Source: Clostridiales bacterium
Lineage (GTDB): Bacteria > Bacillota > Clostridia > Oscillospirales > Acutalibacteraceae
Length of the DNA stretch: 64,000 nt
NCBI GenBank assembly: GCA_012840445.1
Contig: DULI01000005.1
Location: forward strand, 234,385-298,384
Direction of reading: 5' to 3'
The position numbers and the translations under genes were made by a program. The notes under the pieces are model-generated. The model was not told where the DNA came from. It saw only the letters and a list, made by a program, of their open reading frames with translations, and did no database searches. Below are positions 52,489 to 62,589 of the stretch, piece by piece (the first letter of the stretch is position 1; each line of letters opens with the position of its first letter).

Positions 52489-53584
52489 TTCTTATCCTCA
52501 TTGGCATTATCATATACAAAAACTCGTTTCCTTCCACAGGCTCAATAATCATGGGGGCGAGGGGGCCGTTGAATTTCATGACTATTTCGTCTGCCTCCAC
52601 CGCCCTTAAGGCGTCCAGCAAGAAGCGGCTGTTAAAGCCGATATTGAGTTCCTCCCCTTCAAATGCCACGGGGCAGCTGTCCTGGGATTTGCCGAGGGTT
52701 GAAACGCAGCTTAAAAGCATTTCCTCCTCGTTAATCGTGCAGCGCACGGGGGTTTTTATACGGTCGCTGATGATAAGGGATATGCGTTCTACCGTGTTGG
52801 CAAGCTCGCTACAGTTAACCTTTACTTTAGTTGTGGTCTGCTCGGGGATTATGGACTGGTATTTGAGGAATTCGCCCTCAAGCAGCCTTGAGATGAGCAC
52901 ATAGCCCGAAATCTCAAAGCTTACGTGCCGCCTGCCGACCTTTATGTTTATATTTTCAACCTCTTCGCCGATGATTTTGACAGCCTCGCCGATTGCCTTG
53001 CCAGAGACTACGAAGGAAAGCTGTTTGTCGTTGACAATCGGTTCCTGCCGCACCGCAAGGCGGAAGCCGTCCACCGCCACAAGGCGAAGCAGGTTGGGTT
53101 CAGCTTCAAACAGTATGCCGGTATGTACCGGTTTTGCGTCATTTTGGGCGACGGCGAATATGGTTTCCCTAACCATGTTTTTTAAGACGTCGCTCGGCAG
53201 GGTTATCTGGACCCCGTCGTTGTTGGAGGGCATTTCGGGAAACTCGCTGGAGGCAATACCCATAATATCGAAGCTGGCGCTGCCGCTTTTTATGTGGCAC
53301 ATGAGCCGTTCGTCAACGGAAATGTCGATTGTGTCCTGCGGCATGCTGCGGATTATATCTCCAAAAAGTTTCGCGTTTACTATGATGTCGCCGTCTTCAT
53401 AGCCCTTAATGTCCAGGGTTTTGGTCATGCCAAGCTCGAGGTTATAAGCGTACATTGTAAGTTTGTTGCCTTCGGCGGAAAGGAGTATCCCTTCAAGGGC
53501 CGGTATGGTGGATTTGACTGCCACCGCACGGGAGAAATGGGATACCGCTTCGCATAATTTTTGCCTGTCAACCGAAAATTTCAT
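52478..53584 (-). CDS. dnaN: DNA polymerase III subunit beta (sliding clamp)
   Basis: 368 residues from ATG 53584, with AAGGAG upstream on the minus strand; the open frame runs to 53626 but that start lacks a ribosome site. The three clamp domains begin MKFSVDRQKLCEAVSHFSRAV, and the C-terminus ends with the MPMRI region that contributes to the partner-binding pocket. It overlaps yaaA by 11 bases. Confidence 0.97.
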   Translation of the reverse strand: MKFSVDRQKLCEAVSHFSRAVAVKSTIPALEGILLSAEGNKLTMYAYNLELGMTKTLDIKGYEDGDIIVNAKLFGDIIRSMPQDTIDISVDERLMCHIKSGSASFDIMGIASSEFPEMPSNNDGVQITLPSDVLKNMVRETIFAVAQNDAKPVHTGILFEAEPNLLRLVAVDGFRLAVRQEPIVNDKQLSFVVSGKAIGEAVKIIGEEVENINIKVGRRHVSFEISGYVLISRLLEGEFLKYQSIIPEQTTTKVKVNCSELANTVERISLIISDRIKTPVRCTINEEEMLLSCVSTLGKSQDSCPVAFEGEELNIGFNSRFLLDALRAVEADEIVMKFNGPLAPMIIEPVEGNEFLYMIMPMRIRNEN

Positions 53585-53852
53585 TTTTGAGGCTCCTTGT
53601 CTTTGTATAAATAAAATATATTTCAATAGTCTTATTAGCGGGTGTTAAAAATGTGGGAAAGTGGAAGGTCTGCTTAAAAGGTAAGGGTTTTGGGATTTTT
53701 AGGGGTTGGGATTATTTATTGAATAATTGTGGAAAAAAATCTTTTTAAAGGGGTTTTGGACATGGGTGTTTAAAAGTGTTTGTTAATTGAGGTTAAAATG
53801 TTGAAAAGTCTTGGCTTTATGTAAACAAAGCGCAACCTTGGTTTTTTGTGTA

Positions 53853-55151
53853 TTATGAATACATTTGTTGAAGGTTTTTGATTATATCCTCCACAATCCT
53901 GCGCTCGTGGGAGTTTGTCTTTAAGGTTTCCTCCACCTTGTCTATTGCGTAAAGCACCGTGGTGTGGTCCTTGTTAAAGCTTTTGCCTATTGCCGAATAG
54001 GACATTTGTGTAAGCTCGCGGGTGATATACATTGCCACAAACCGTACAAATGGAAGGGGGGAATGGCGCTTTGAGGAGCGGATGTCGTTTTCGCTTACCG
54101 AATAGGTGCGGGCCACCTCCGCTATTATTTTGTCCACAGTGATGGGGTCGGGCATTGTGTCGTTCTTTATGTCTTTTATAAAGTTTTGCACAACTGTAAT
54201 TGTGGGTTCGCCGTGCTGGATTTTTATATAGGCCTGAAGCTTCTTAACCACGCCCTCCAGCTGGCGGGTGTTCATTTTTATCTGCTCGGCGATGTAGTAG
54301 GTGATGTTTTCATCAAGGGTGATGCCAAGCAGCTCCGCCTTTTGGCGGATGATCCCTACCCTGGTTTCAAAATCGGGAGGGGCGATGTCTGCAAGCAGGC
54401 CGCTTTCAAACCTTGAGCGAATGCGCTCGTCAAGGGTTTTTATATCCTTGGGCGGTCGGTCGGAGGACAGTACCATCTGCTTGTTGTTCTGATAAAGGGT
54501 ATTGAAGGTATTGAAGAATTCCTCCTGGGTGGATTCCTTGCCCGCTATGAACTGAATGTCGTCCACAAGCAGCACGTCCACCGTCCTGAAGCGGTTGTGG
54601 AACTGCTGCATTGTGCCCTGATGGATTGCCTCAATCAGCGCGTTGGTAAAATCCTCGCCTCGGACGTATTCAATCCTTTTTTCGGGAAATTTTTTGGATA
54701 TGTGGTTGGTAATGGCAAGCAGCAGGTGGGTTTTGCCCACACCCGAGTTGCCGTATATAAAAAGAGGGTTGTAGACAACCGAGGGGTTTTCGGCCACTGC
54801 CAAAGACGCTGCGTGGGCAAAGCGGTTGGAGGAGCCCACCACGAAGTTTTCGAATGTGTATATTGAATGGGGGTCAGAGGGCGCCTGCTGGGGCTCGTTT
54901 GCCTGGTTTTCCACAACAAGCCTTACCTCCACGGGGAAGCCGAGCACCGAATTGAAACAGTCTTTAAGCAGTTGTTTGTAGTTTTTCTCCACAACGTCCC
55001 GCTTAAACTCATTTGAAAGGGCGAGCACCACTTCTCCGCTGTTGAGTTCTATTGGGGTTATTACCTTTATCCATACGTTAAAGCCGGCTTCAGATATAGA
55101 TTTTCGGCATTCCTCGCAGACTGCCGACCATACGTCAGCTAGCGAATTCAT
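53853..55151 (-). CDS. dnaA: Chromosomal replication initiator DnaA
   Basis: 432 residues. Domain I is at the N-terminus (WSAVCEECRKSISEAGFNVWI), with a short domain II linker. The AAA+ domain has GNSGVGKTHLL (Walker A) and LLVDDIQFIAG (Walker B). The domain IV signature DHTTVLYAIDKVEE reads DNA boxes. dnaN follows in the usual order after a 268-base gap. rpmH, its normal neighbour, is not upstream: ribF is. Confidence 0.97.
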   Translation of the reverse strand: MNSLADVWSAVCEECRKSISEAGFNVWIKVITPIELNSGEVVLALSNEFKRDVVEKNYKQLLKDCFNSVLGFPVEVRLVVENQANEPQQAPSDPHSIYTFENFVVGSSNRFAHAASLAVAENPSVVYNPLFIYGNSGVGKTHLLLAITNHISKKFPEKRIEYVRGEDFTNALIEAIHQGTMQQFHNRFRTVDVLLVDDIQFIAGKESTQEEFFNTFNTLYQNNKQMVLSSDRPPKDIKTLDERIRSRFESGLLADIAPPDFETRVGIIRQKAELLGITLDENITYYIAEQIKMNTRQLEGVVKKLQAYIKIQHGEPTITVVQNFIKDIKNDTMPDPITVDKIIAEVARTYSVSENDIRSSKRHSPLPFVRFVAMYITRELTQMSYSAIGKSFNKDHTTVLYAIDKVEETLKTNSHERRIVEDIIKNLQQMYS

Positions 55152-55303
55152 ATTATCAACCTTTCGTTTGCTTCTTAAATTGCCTAAAATAGAATTTAAG
55201 CGGGTATTTTAAGCGTCTGAAACGCCGCCTGCACCCGCAATTTGCCTACAAAACAGCACATTTATTTCATATATATTTTAACATATTTTATGGATTTTTT
55301 CAA

Positions 55304-55326
55304 CAAAATAAGGCCTAAAAAGGCCT
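55304..55326 (-). terminator. Terminator-like hairpin after ribF
   Basis: On the minus strand AGGCCT-TTTT-AGGCCT is followed by TATTTTG. It separates the nusA-to-ribF operon from dnaA. Confidence 0.6.
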
Positions 55327-55342
55327 GTAAAACGCAGATTTT

Positions 55343-56218
55343 TTAAGCTTTGAAGAAGTTTTTAGCCGCAGTTATGTCCAATTCAATCTGGGCGGTTAAA
55401 TCGGCGATATTTTGGAATTTACGCTCTTCCCGAAGATAAGCAATAAGCTCGATTTTTACCCATTTTCCGTATAAATCCCCGTCAAAATCCATTATGAAAG
55501 TTTCGCTTGTCATGTGGTTTGATCCGAATGTGGGCTTAAAGCCGATATTTGTAACCGACGGCAGAGCCTTGCCGTTTGCATGGGTGATTGTGACATATAC
55601 GCCCAGCTTTGGCACCACAAAGTTTTCGGGAAGGTTTTGGTTTATTGTGGGAAAGCCAAGTATCCTCCCCCTGCCGTCGCCATCTAAAACTGGCGAGCTG
55701 AAGGAAAAATTGCGGCCGAGCATGGCGTTTGCCTTTTCGATTTCGCCTGATTTTATGAGTTTTCTTATGAGTGTGGAGGAGACGGCGTGGGATCCCATTT
55801 TGACCGCCGGTACCACTTCTATGGGTATTGAGTTTTTACTTCCGAATACATAAAGGTCGTCGGCGCAGCCTGAAGCCTTCCTGCCGAACCTGAAATTATA
55901 CCCGCAGACCAGCATACTTATGTTGTATTTGTTTATAAGGAAAGTTAGAAACTCTGTAGGGGATAGGTTCTTTATGTCCTTAAAATCAAGAAGGATAAGC
56001 CGCTTTACGCCAAGCTGGGCAAGCAGGGCTTTTTTGGTTTCAAGGTCCATTAAAAGTTCGGGGGATGTATTTTGAAGCAGCTGCCTTGGGTGTTGTTTAA
56101 AGGACACGACGGCGGGGACAAGCCCCAAAGGATTGTTGACCGCGGTTTCGATGACCTTGCGGTGGCCAATGTGCAGCCCGTCGAACATTCCCAAGGCGGC
56201 CGACAGTTTTTCTGACAT
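55343..56218 (-). CDS. ribF: Bifunctional riboflavin kinase / FAD synthetase
   Basis: 291 residues from ATG 56218; the open frame extends to 56332 but overlaps truB heavily. The N-terminal nucleotidyltransferase domain has GMFDGLHIGHRKVI (HxGH). The C-terminal flavokinase domain has GDGRGRILGFPTIN. It converts riboflavin to FMN and FAD. It follows truB, the usual truB-ribF order. Confidence 0.95.
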   Translation of the reverse strand: MSEKLSAALGMFDGLHIGHRKVIETAVNNPLGLVPAVVSFKQHPRQLLQNTSPELLMDLETKKALLAQLGVKRLILLDFKDIKNLSPTEFLTFLINKYNISMLVCGYNFRFGRKASGCADDLYVFGSKNSIPIEVVPAVKMGSHAVSSTLIRKLIKSGEIEKANAMLGRNFSFSSPVLDGDGRGRILGFPTINQNLPENFVVPKLGVYVTITHANGKALPSVTNIGFKPTFGSNHMTSETFIMDFDGDLYGKWVKIELIAYLREERKFQNIADLTAQIELDITAAKNFFKA

Positions 56219-56223
56219 ATGTT

Positions 56224-57129
56224 TCACCCTTTTCCGATGCCGGGCCGGTCTATTTTCTGTATAAGGCACTTTATTTTCAAAAGGCCGTTTTCGGTATCTA
56301 TCTGCCCCATGCCTACGAAGCTGCCGGCGCAATACACCCTTGCGAAACCCTCGTTTTCGCCTTTTATGTTTACGCGGTTTAAAAAGAGGGCGCCGCCGTT
56401 TGTAAATCGGACAGCCTGCGGCAGGGTTATATCTGCCCTTGGGTATTTTAATACCGCTTTGTCGCTCGGCAGCAGGTATTTTTCTATGCCGTTTTGGCGT
56501 ATGTTTTCTAGCGAAACGCAGTCGCTTATGTTAAAGCCTGCCGACATGGTTCTGCGGAGGGTTGTGAGAACCGCGCCGCAGCCGAGGTATTCGCCGATGT
56601 CGTTTATAAGCGTGCGTATATATGTGCCTTTTGAGCAGTGAATATCAAGCAGGTATTCCTTTTCCCCCTGACGGCCGATTATGTCAAGGCTGTATATTGT
56701 GACCTTTCTTGCAGGGCGCTCTATTTCAAGGCCTTTGCGCGCCAGTTTGTAAAGCCTTACCCCCTCCACCTTTACTGCAGAGTACATAGGAGGGGTCTGC
56801 AGGATTTCGCCCCTGAAGTTTTCAAGGGCTTTTTCAAACTGCTGTGGGGAAATATTGAGGTCTGACTCACTTATTACCTTTCCGGTTATGTCCTGGGTGT
56901 CGGTGGAGATACCAAGCCTTATCCCCGCGGTATACCGTTTGTCCTCGTCGGTTAAAAATGAGGATAGCGCGGTGGCGCGGCCGATTAAAACGGGCAGGAC
57001 ACCCGTGGCCATGGGATCGAGGGTTCCGGTGTGGCCTGCCTTGATTTTGCCTGTGAGTTTTCTTATTTCCGCAACAGCCCCGAAGGAGGTTATGCCTGCC
57101 GGTTTGTCTAGCAGTATCAGACCGTGCAT
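56224..57129 (-). CDS. truB: tRNA pseudouridine55 synthase TruB
   Basis: 301 residues. The catalytic motif GHTGTLDPMATGVLP holds the nucleophile Asp38. KPAGITSF is at the N-terminus, and CSKGTYIRTLINDIG lies in the middle. A C-terminal PUA-like domain is reduced. It forms pseudouridine 55 in tRNAs. It overlaps nrnA by 13 bases. Confidence 0.96.
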   Translation of the reverse strand: MHGLILLDKPAGITSFGAVAEIRKLTGKIKAGHTGTLDPMATGVLPVLIGRATALSSFLTDEDKRYTAGIRLGISTDTQDITGKVISESDLNISPQQFEKALENFRGEILQTPPMYSAVKVEGVRLYKLARKGLEIERPARKVTIYSLDIIGRQGEKEYLLDIHCSKGTYIRTLINDIGEYLGCGAVLTTLRRTMSAGFNISDCVSLENIRQNGIEKYLLPSDKAVLKYPRADITLPQAVRFTNGGALFLNRVNIKGENEGFARVYCAGSFVGMGQIDTENGLLKIKCLIQKIDRPGIGKG

Positions 57130-58097
57130 TGGGCTTCCTCCAATGCCTGTTTTATGGAGCCGAGTATCCTGGATTTTACATCCTCTAGGGGGCCCTTTAA
57201 TTCGCAGCCCGCAGCCCGGGCGTGGCCTCCGCCCCCCAGCCTGCGGCAGATGGATGATGCGTCAAGGGGGGCATGGGTGCGGATGCTTATTTTATATACC
57301 TGAGGTAATTTTTCCTTTATAGTGACGCCCGCGACTATGCCTTCCACAGCGCGGGAAATTGAGGTAATGCCCTCCAGTTCGTCGTCGGTACAGCCCGATT
57401 TGTCTATCATGGCTTTGGTGACGGTGATTATCGAGCATTTGCCGCCAAAGTAGTATTCCATGTCCTCCAGCGCCATGCGCTCAAGTTCAAGGCGCTGGCG
57501 GGATTTTGTGTCGAACATTATGCGGTTGATTTCGGACGAGTCTATTCCGGTGTTAATCAGCTCTGCCGCAATAAGGTGGGTTTTTGCGGTGGTGTTTGAA
57601 TATTTAAAGCAGCCGGTGTCGGTGGAGATGCCGGTATAAAGCGCCAAGGCAATGTTTTTGTCAATTTCCACGCCCAGCCGCTTTATGATGTCGTATATGC
57701 ATTCGCAGGTGGCGGCGGCGTCCGGGTCAAGCATCAGGTAAGAAGCGTAGCCTGTGTTGGAAATGTGGTGGTCTATGCAAAGCTCTATTTTGTCCCCGTA
57801 TTCTTCCTCAAGGCCGCCCAAAAGCTTTGTGTCTGCCAGATCCACCGCGATTATTGTCCTGCCAACGAACTCCTGATCTGCGGCGGTTTTTGTAAAGTAG
57901 AAGTATTTTTGGGGTATCGGGTCGGGGCAGAGAACCTTTGCGCGCTTGTTCATTTTTTGCAACGCAAGGCAAAGCCCGAAGCCTGCCCCCAAAGCGTCAC
58001 CGTCGGGAGAGGCGTGGGTAAGGATTACAAATAAATCGCGCTCCTGCAAAAATTTGCAGACAAAGTCGATATTCACCGGAAGACTTTTATAGTCCAT
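57117..58097 (-). CDS. nrnA: DHH/DHHA1 phosphoesterase, NrnA-like oligoribonuclease / pAp phosphatase
   Basis: 326 residues from ATG 58097, with GAAGGG 8 bases upstream; ATG 58115 sits on that site. The DHH motifs are HASPDGDALGAGFGL, VDLADTKLL and IDHHISNTGYA. The DHHA1 domain ends with GGGGHARAAGCEL. NrnA degrades short RNAs and 3'-phosphoadenosine 5'-phosphate. rbfA-nrnA-truB-ribF is a standard Firmicutes order. Confidence 0.93.
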   Translation of the reverse strand: MDYKSLPVNIDFVCKFLQERDLFVILTHASPDGDALGAGFGLCLALQKMNKRAKVLCPDPIPQKYFYFTKTAADQEFVGRTIIAVDLADTKLLGGLEEEYGDKIELCIDHHISNTGYASYLMLDPDAAATCECIYDIIKRLGVEIDKNIALALYTGISTDTGCFKYSNTTAKTHLIAAELINTGIDSSEINRIMFDTKSRQRLELERMALEDMEYYFGGKCSIITVTKAMIDKSGCTDDELEGITSISRAVEGIVAGVTIKEKLPQVYKISIRTHAPLDASSICRRLGGGGHARAAGCELKGPLEDVKSRILGSIKQALEEAQCTV

Positions 58098-58117
58098 ATA
58101 TTCTACCCTTCGCATAC

Positions 58118-58465
58118 TTATTGATCGTCTTTTAGGGAATTGAGTATGTCCATTATGTGCGCGCTGTGGGCGATTGAGTCGTCGGCTATGAACTTAAGCT
58201 CGGGCATTTTGCGGAGTTTAAGCCTTTTGGACAGCTCGCGCTTAATAAACCCTTCGGCGCTGGCAAGGCCCTTGACAGATGACAATGTAGCTTCCGTTCC
58301 TTCTATGGAGCTGATATATACTCTGGCAAGGGACAGGTCGCTGCTGACATCCACCTTGACAATGCTTAAAAGCTTGCTGACCCTAGGGTCCTTAATGGAC
58401 GGCAAGATGGATGCCAGTTCCCTTTGGATATCCGACGCAATGCGGTCGGTTTTGTATCCCGGCAT
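58118..58465 (-). CDS. rbfA: Ribosome-binding factor A
   Basis: 115 residues in one KH-like fold: RIASDIQRELASIL at the start, VSSDLSLARVYIS in the middle and RKMPELKFIADDSI near the end. It helps mature the 30S subunit. It follows infB, as is usual. Confidence 0.95.
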   Translation of the reverse strand: MPGYKTDRIASDIQRELASILPSIKDPRVSKLLSIVKVDVSSDLSLARVYISSIEGTEATLSSVKGLASAEGFIKRELSKRLKLRKMPELKFIADDSIAHSAHIMDILNSLKDDQ

Positions 58466-58488
58466 GGCAAGCCCTCCTTAAAATAAAC

Positions 58489-60870
58489 TCATTCCCTGTA
58501 TTCTTCTATTATAAAGGCCTCGAAAACATCGCCGACTTTTATGTCGTTGAATTTTTCAAGCCCGATTCCGCATTCGTAACCCTGCGCCACTTCCCTTACG
58601 TCGTCCTTAAAGCGGCGAAGTGATGCTACCTTGTCCTCGGCAATGACTATGCCGTCCCTAACCACGCGGATCTGGCAGTTTCTTGAGACCTTGCCGCTTG
58701 TAACATAACAGCCGGCAATGGTGCCAACGCTTGAAATTTTGTAGGTTTCGCGCACTTCGACCTGGCCAAGCACAACCTCGCGGTATTTGGGTGAGAGCAT
58801 ACCCTTCATTGCCGATTCGATTTCTTCTATACAGTCGTATATTACACGGTAGGTGCGGATTTCCACATCGTTGTGCTCGGCAAACTCGCGGGCGACATGG
58901 TCCGGCCGGACGTTAAAGCCCACAATTATGGCTCCGGAGGTGTCGGCAAGCATGACGTCCGACTCATTTATAGCGCCGACGCCGCCGTGGATTACCTGCA
59001 CGCGTACCTCTTCGTTGCTGAGTTTCTCAAGGCTTTCGCGCAGCGCCTCGACAGAGCCCTGCACGTCGGCCTTGACTATAAGTTTGAGCACCTTCATCTC
59101 GCCCTGCTGAAGCTGGGAGAACAGGTTATCCAGGGAAACCTTTTGCGAGGACTTAAACTGCTCTTCCTTGGCCTTTTCCTTGCGCTGTTCAACAAGCTTG
59201 TGGGCAAGGCGTTCGTCAGTTACGGCGTCGAACTGCTCGCCGGCGACAGGCACCTCGTCAAGCCCCATGATTTCTACCGGGACAGAGGGGCCTGCCTCCT
59301 TTACCACGACGCCGTTTTCGTTGGTCATGACGCGAACGCGGCCAACCGAGGTTCCGGCTACCACAATGTCGCCCGTGCGCAGCGTGCCCTTTTGCACAAG
59401 CACCGTGGCGACGGGTCCGCGGCCTTTATCGAGCTTGGCTTCGATTACCACGCCCCTGGCGCGGCGGTCGGGGTTGGCCTTAAGCTCCATCATCTCTGCC
59501 ACAAGCAGGATGCTCTCAAGCAATTTGTCCAACCCCTCGCCGGTTTTTGCCGAAACGGGGACGCAGATGGTATCGCCGCCCCATTCCTCGGGCACGAGAG
59601 AGTGTTCGGTAAGCTGCTGTTTTACCCGTTCGGGGTTGGCGTCCGGTTTGTCAATTTTGTTTATGGCGACTATGATTTCAACACCGGCATCCTTGGCGTG
59701 GTTTATCGCCTCTACGGTCTGGGGCATTATGCCGTCGTCTGCCGCCACCACAAGAACCGCGATGTCGGTAATCTGGGCACCTCTTTTGCGCATGGAGGTA
59801 AAGGCGGCGTGGCCGGGAGTGTCGAGGAAGGTTATATCCTGGTCGCCGTAGCGCACGCGGTAGGCTCCGATATGCTGGGTGATTCCGCCCGCCTCCGAAG
59901 CGGTGACGCTTGAATGCCTTATGGCGTCAAGGAGTGAAGTTTTTCCGTGGTCGACATGGCCCATTACCACGACAACCGGGCTGCGGGGTTTGAGGTTCTC
60001 GGGAGTATCCTCGGTGTCGTCGATTATTTGGTCTTCGATGGTGACAACGACGGCACGCTCTATAACGCCGCCAAGTTCGGTTACCACCAGCTCCGCTGTG
60101 TCGTAGTCTATGACTTGATTGACGTTTGCCATAACGCCAAGGCTAAGCAGCACCTTTATAACCTCGCTGGAGGTTTTCTTAAGGGCTGCGGCAAGCTCGC
60201 CCACCGTGATTTCGTCGCCCACCGTGACCTTAATGGGGGTTTTCTTTATCTTTTCAAGCTGTAAACGCCTTAGTTTATCGGCTTCGGTTTCCTTCTTTGA
60301 GGAGTGGGTCTTACGGTAGTCGGATTTCTGCCTTATTTTCTGCTTGCGCTGGATATTATCCCCGAAGACGTGGGCGGGGGCTATATCCTCGTATTTTTCG
60401 TCGTATTTATCAAGGTCTATCTGAACAGAACGGGTGTCTATGCGGCGGACTTCGGTATGGGTCTTGGGAGTGGGTTTGTCTTGTGCCTGCTTTTTGGCGG
60501 GTTTTTTTGCCGCCCTTTGCTGTTCCGCCTTTTTGTCCTTTGTATCCTTTGTATCCTTTGTTTCCCTTGTTTCCTTCTTTGGCGCCTTTTCCTCGGATGC
60601 CTTTGAAGGCTGTTGAGCGGGCTCCGGTTCTTTGGCAGTTTCCGGCTCCTTGTCCGGTTCTGCCTTTTTGGCCTGTGCGAAGTATTCGTCAAAGCTTTCC
60701 ACCTGGTTTCTTTGGGTCAGCACGTCGAACAGCACGTTAAGTTCCTCTTCGGTGAGCGCCGTCATGCTCTTTTTGGGCTCTTCGAAGAATTCCGAAAGTA
60801 TATTTATAAGATCCTTGGATTTCATGTCGAAATCCTTTGCGACCTCGTGGACGCGGTATTTGATTAGCAT
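58489..60870 (-). CDS. infB: Translation initiation factor IF-2
   Basis: 793 residues. The N-terminal domain begins with helical IF2N ([19 protein letters not shown]), followed by a Lys/Glu/Ala-rich linker (about 70-150). The G domain has [23 protein letters not shown] and NKIDKP. Domains II-IV bind initiator tRNA. It overlaps ylxQ by 7 bases. Confidence 0.97.
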   Translation of the reverse strand: MLIKYRVHEVAKDFDMKSKDLINILSEFFEEPKKSMTALTEEELNVLFDVLTQRNQVESFDEYFAQAKKAEPDKEPETAKEPEPAQQPSKASEEKAPKKETRETKDTKDTKDKKAEQQRAAKKPAKKQAQDKPTPKTHTEVRRIDTRSVQIDLDKYDEKYEDIAPAHVFGDNIQRKQKIRQKSDYRKTHSSKKETEADKLRRLQLEKIKKTPIKVTVGDEITVGELAAALKKTSSEVIKVLLSLGVMANVNQVIDYDTAELVVTELGGVIERAVVVTIEDQIIDDTEDTPENLKPRSPVVVVMGHVDHGKTSLLDAIRHSSVTASEAGGITQHIGAYRVRYGDQDITFLDTPGHAAFTSMRKRGAQITDIAVLVVAADDGIMPQTVEAINHAKDAGVEIIVAINKIDKPDANPERVKQQLTEHSLVPEEWGGDTICVPVSAKTGEGLDKLLESILLVAEMMELKANPDRRARGVVIEAKLDKGRGPVATVLVQKGTLRTGDIVVAGTSVGRVRVMTNENGVVVKEAGPSVPVEIMGLDEVPVAGEQFDAVTDERLAHKLVEQRKEKAKEEQFKSSQKVSLDNLFSQLQQGEMKVLKLIVKADVQGSVEALRESLEKLSNEEVRVQVIHGGVGAINESDVMLADTSGAIIVGFNVRPDHVAREFAEHNDVEIRTYRVIYDCIEEIESAMKGMLSPKYREVVLGQVEVRETYKISSVGTIAGCYVTSGKVSRNCQIRVVRDGIVIAEDKVASLRRFKDDVREVAQGYECGIGLEKFNDIKVGDVFEAFIIEEYRE

Positions 60871-61199
60871 ATGTTAAATTCCCCCTCTGATTTGCGGGCC
60901 TGGGCGATGGATTCAAGCACCGCATCCGCAAAGTTGCTGTCGTTTACCGATACGGTACCGGCCCTTGCCCCGATGGCGTTGGAAAGTGTGTTTATGTCGT
61001 ATGATGTTCTGATGACCTTGATACTTGAAGTCTGGGAAATGTATACAAGTTCCTTTTCGGTTTTTGGCGAAATATCACTTGCAATAAGTACAAGCCGGGC
61101 TTTTTTGCGTTTTATGCTATCGCTCACAGCCTCGAAGCCCACCGAGAGTTTGCCCGCGCGGCGGGCAATTCCTAAGAGGGACAGGGCTTTGTCACCCAT
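60864..61199 (-). CDS. ylxQ: L7Ae-family ribosomal protein-like YlxQ
   Basis: 111 residues, a single L7Ae/L30e/S12e fold: [22 protein letters not shown], then [18 protein letters not shown]. It is a kink-turn RNA-binding protein of unknown cellular role. It lies between ylxR and infB, overlapping both, the standard position. Confidence 0.92.
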   Translation of the reverse strand: MGDKALSLLGIARRAGKLSVGFEAVSDSIKRKKARLVLIASDISPKTEKELVYISQTSSIKVIRTSYDINTLSNAIGARAGTVSVNDSNFADAVLESIAQARKSEGEFNIC

Positions 61200-61461
61200 T
61201 GTTTTTGAGTTCCTCCTCTATAGAAGCGTACACATCTTCGGGCACCTTGGCTTTGAGCGTCTTTTCAATCCGCTTTGATTTGACCGCGAGCCTGAAACAC
61301 TCGGAGTTTTTGCAGATATATGCCCCCCTGCCCGACGCGCGCCCGGTCAAATCCAGGAATATGTCGCCCTCTTTGGTCCTGACTACCCTGACAAGCTCGC
61401 GTTTGGGTTTATGTTCACCGCAGCCGGTGCACATACGCATAGGCAGTTTTTTCGGTCGCAT
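61192..61461 (-). CDS. ylxR: YlxR/RnpM RNA-binding protein (DUF448)
   Basis: 89 residues: MRMCTGCGEHKPKRELVRVV, then GRASGRGAYICKNSECF and a short basic tail. The family binds RNA and, in B. subtilis, RNase P RNA. It sits after nusA in the common operon. Confidence 0.92.
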   Translation of the reverse strand: MRPKKLPMRMCTGCGEHKPKRELVRVVRTKEGDIFLDLTGRASGRGAYICKNSECFRLAVKSKRIEKTLKAKVPEDVYASIEEELKNNG

Positions 61462-61485
61462 ATCAAATCTCCTTACATGTATGGA

Positions 61486-62547
61486 TTATTCAGCCTCGCC
61501 GGTGTAGAACCCGCTTTCGGGATGTATGTCTATCTTCCAGCCCGTAAGCCTTGCCGCAAGCCGCACGTTCTGGCCCTTGTTGCCTATGGCGAGGGAAAGC
61601 TGGGTATCAGGTACGGTGACCTTGCAGCTCTTGTGCGTTGTGGGGTCGATTTCCACCGACAGCACCTTTGCAGGGGAGAGTGCCTCGGCTATAAACTCCT
61701 GCGGGTCGTCGGAATATTTGACTATATCAATCTTTTCGCCGCCAAGTTCCTCAACAATTTTATTGACGCGAAGCCCCTTCTGGCCGATGCAGGCGCCAAT
61801 GGGGTCCACCTCCGGGTCGGAGGAGTAGACGGCAATTTTGGTGCGGGAGCCCGCCTGGCGGGAGATTGCCTTTATTTCCACCGTGCCGTCGAAGATTTCG
61901 GGCACCTCCATTTCAAAAAGGCGCTTGACAAGGCCGGGGTGGGTGCGGGATATCATGATTTTGGGGCCTTTGTCGCCCTCTTTTACATCCACCACGTAAA
62001 CTTTAATATGGTCTCCCTCGTGCAGTTCCTCGTCGGGAAGCTGTTCGGCGCGCGGGAGCACCGCCTCCGAGCGCCCTATCTGCAGGGTGGCGTTGCCGGT
62101 TTTGGGGTCGATGCGCGTGACCACGGCGGAAAGCAACTCTTTGTTTTTGCTTTGGAATTCCTGCAGTGTCTGCTGCCGTTCGGCCTCGCGGATGCCCTGC
62201 CTTATTACGTGTTTTGCGGTTTGAGCTACTATTCTGCCGAACTGCTTTGTGTCAAGGTGGATATCCACGTAATCCCCCTCCTTGGCGGAAGGGTTATATT
62301 GCGCTGCTTCTGTGGGCAGGATTTCGGTATAGGGGTCGGTTATGTTATCCACCACTTTTTTGCGGACATATACCGCCAGCTTTTCGTTTTCGAAATCTAT
62401 GTCACAGTGGACTATGTCGCGCCCACCAAAGTTTTTCCTTGCTGCGATTATAATGGCGTTCTTTATTTTTTCGGCAAGGTAATTGCGGTTGATGCCCTTT
62501 TCGTTTTCCATCTGCCGTAAGGCTTCGAAAAATTCTGTTTGATTCAT
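61486..62547 (-). CDS. nusA: Transcription termination/antitermination factor NusA
   Basis: 353 residues from ATG 62547, 11 bases after GGAGG; ATG 62565 overlaps that site. The N-terminal RNA-polymerase-binding domain, S1 domain (KEGDYVDIHLDTKQFGR region), and two KH domains with IGACIGQKGLRVNKIVEELGG and LSLAIGNKGQNVRLAARLTG are visible. It has no C-terminal acidic repeats, normal in Firmicutes. It controls pausing and termination. Confidence 0.96.
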   Translation of the reverse strand: MNQTEFFEALRQMENEKGINRNYLAEKIKNAIIIAARKNFGGRDIVHCDIDFENEKLAVYVRKKVVDNITDPYTEILPTEAAQYNPSAKEGDYVDIHLDTKQFGRIVAQTAKHVIRQGIREAERQQTLQEFQSKNKELLSAVVTRIDPKTGNATLQIGRSEAVLPRAEQLPDEELHEGDHIKVYVVDVKEGDKGPKIMISRTHPGLVKRLFEMEVPEIFDGTVEIKAISRQAGSRTKIAVYSSDPEVDPIGACIGQKGLRVNKIVEELGGEKIDIVKYSDDPQEFIAEALSPAKVLSVEIDPTTHKSCKVTVPDTQLSLAIGNKGQNVRLAARLTGWKIDIHPESGFYTGEAE

Positions 62548-62589
62548 ATAGATGAAAACCTCCATAGCCTTTTAGGCCAGTTTATTATA

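Noticed and set aside
53585..53852. An oriC in the dnaA-dnaN gap
   Set aside because: Only one single-mismatch DnaA box (53728-53736) is visible; the G excess is notable but a box cluster is absent.
59168..59851. Long plus-strand open frames opposite infB
   Set aside because: They are antisense to a clear infB and have skewed Ser/Thr/Pro-rich composition typical of shadow frames.
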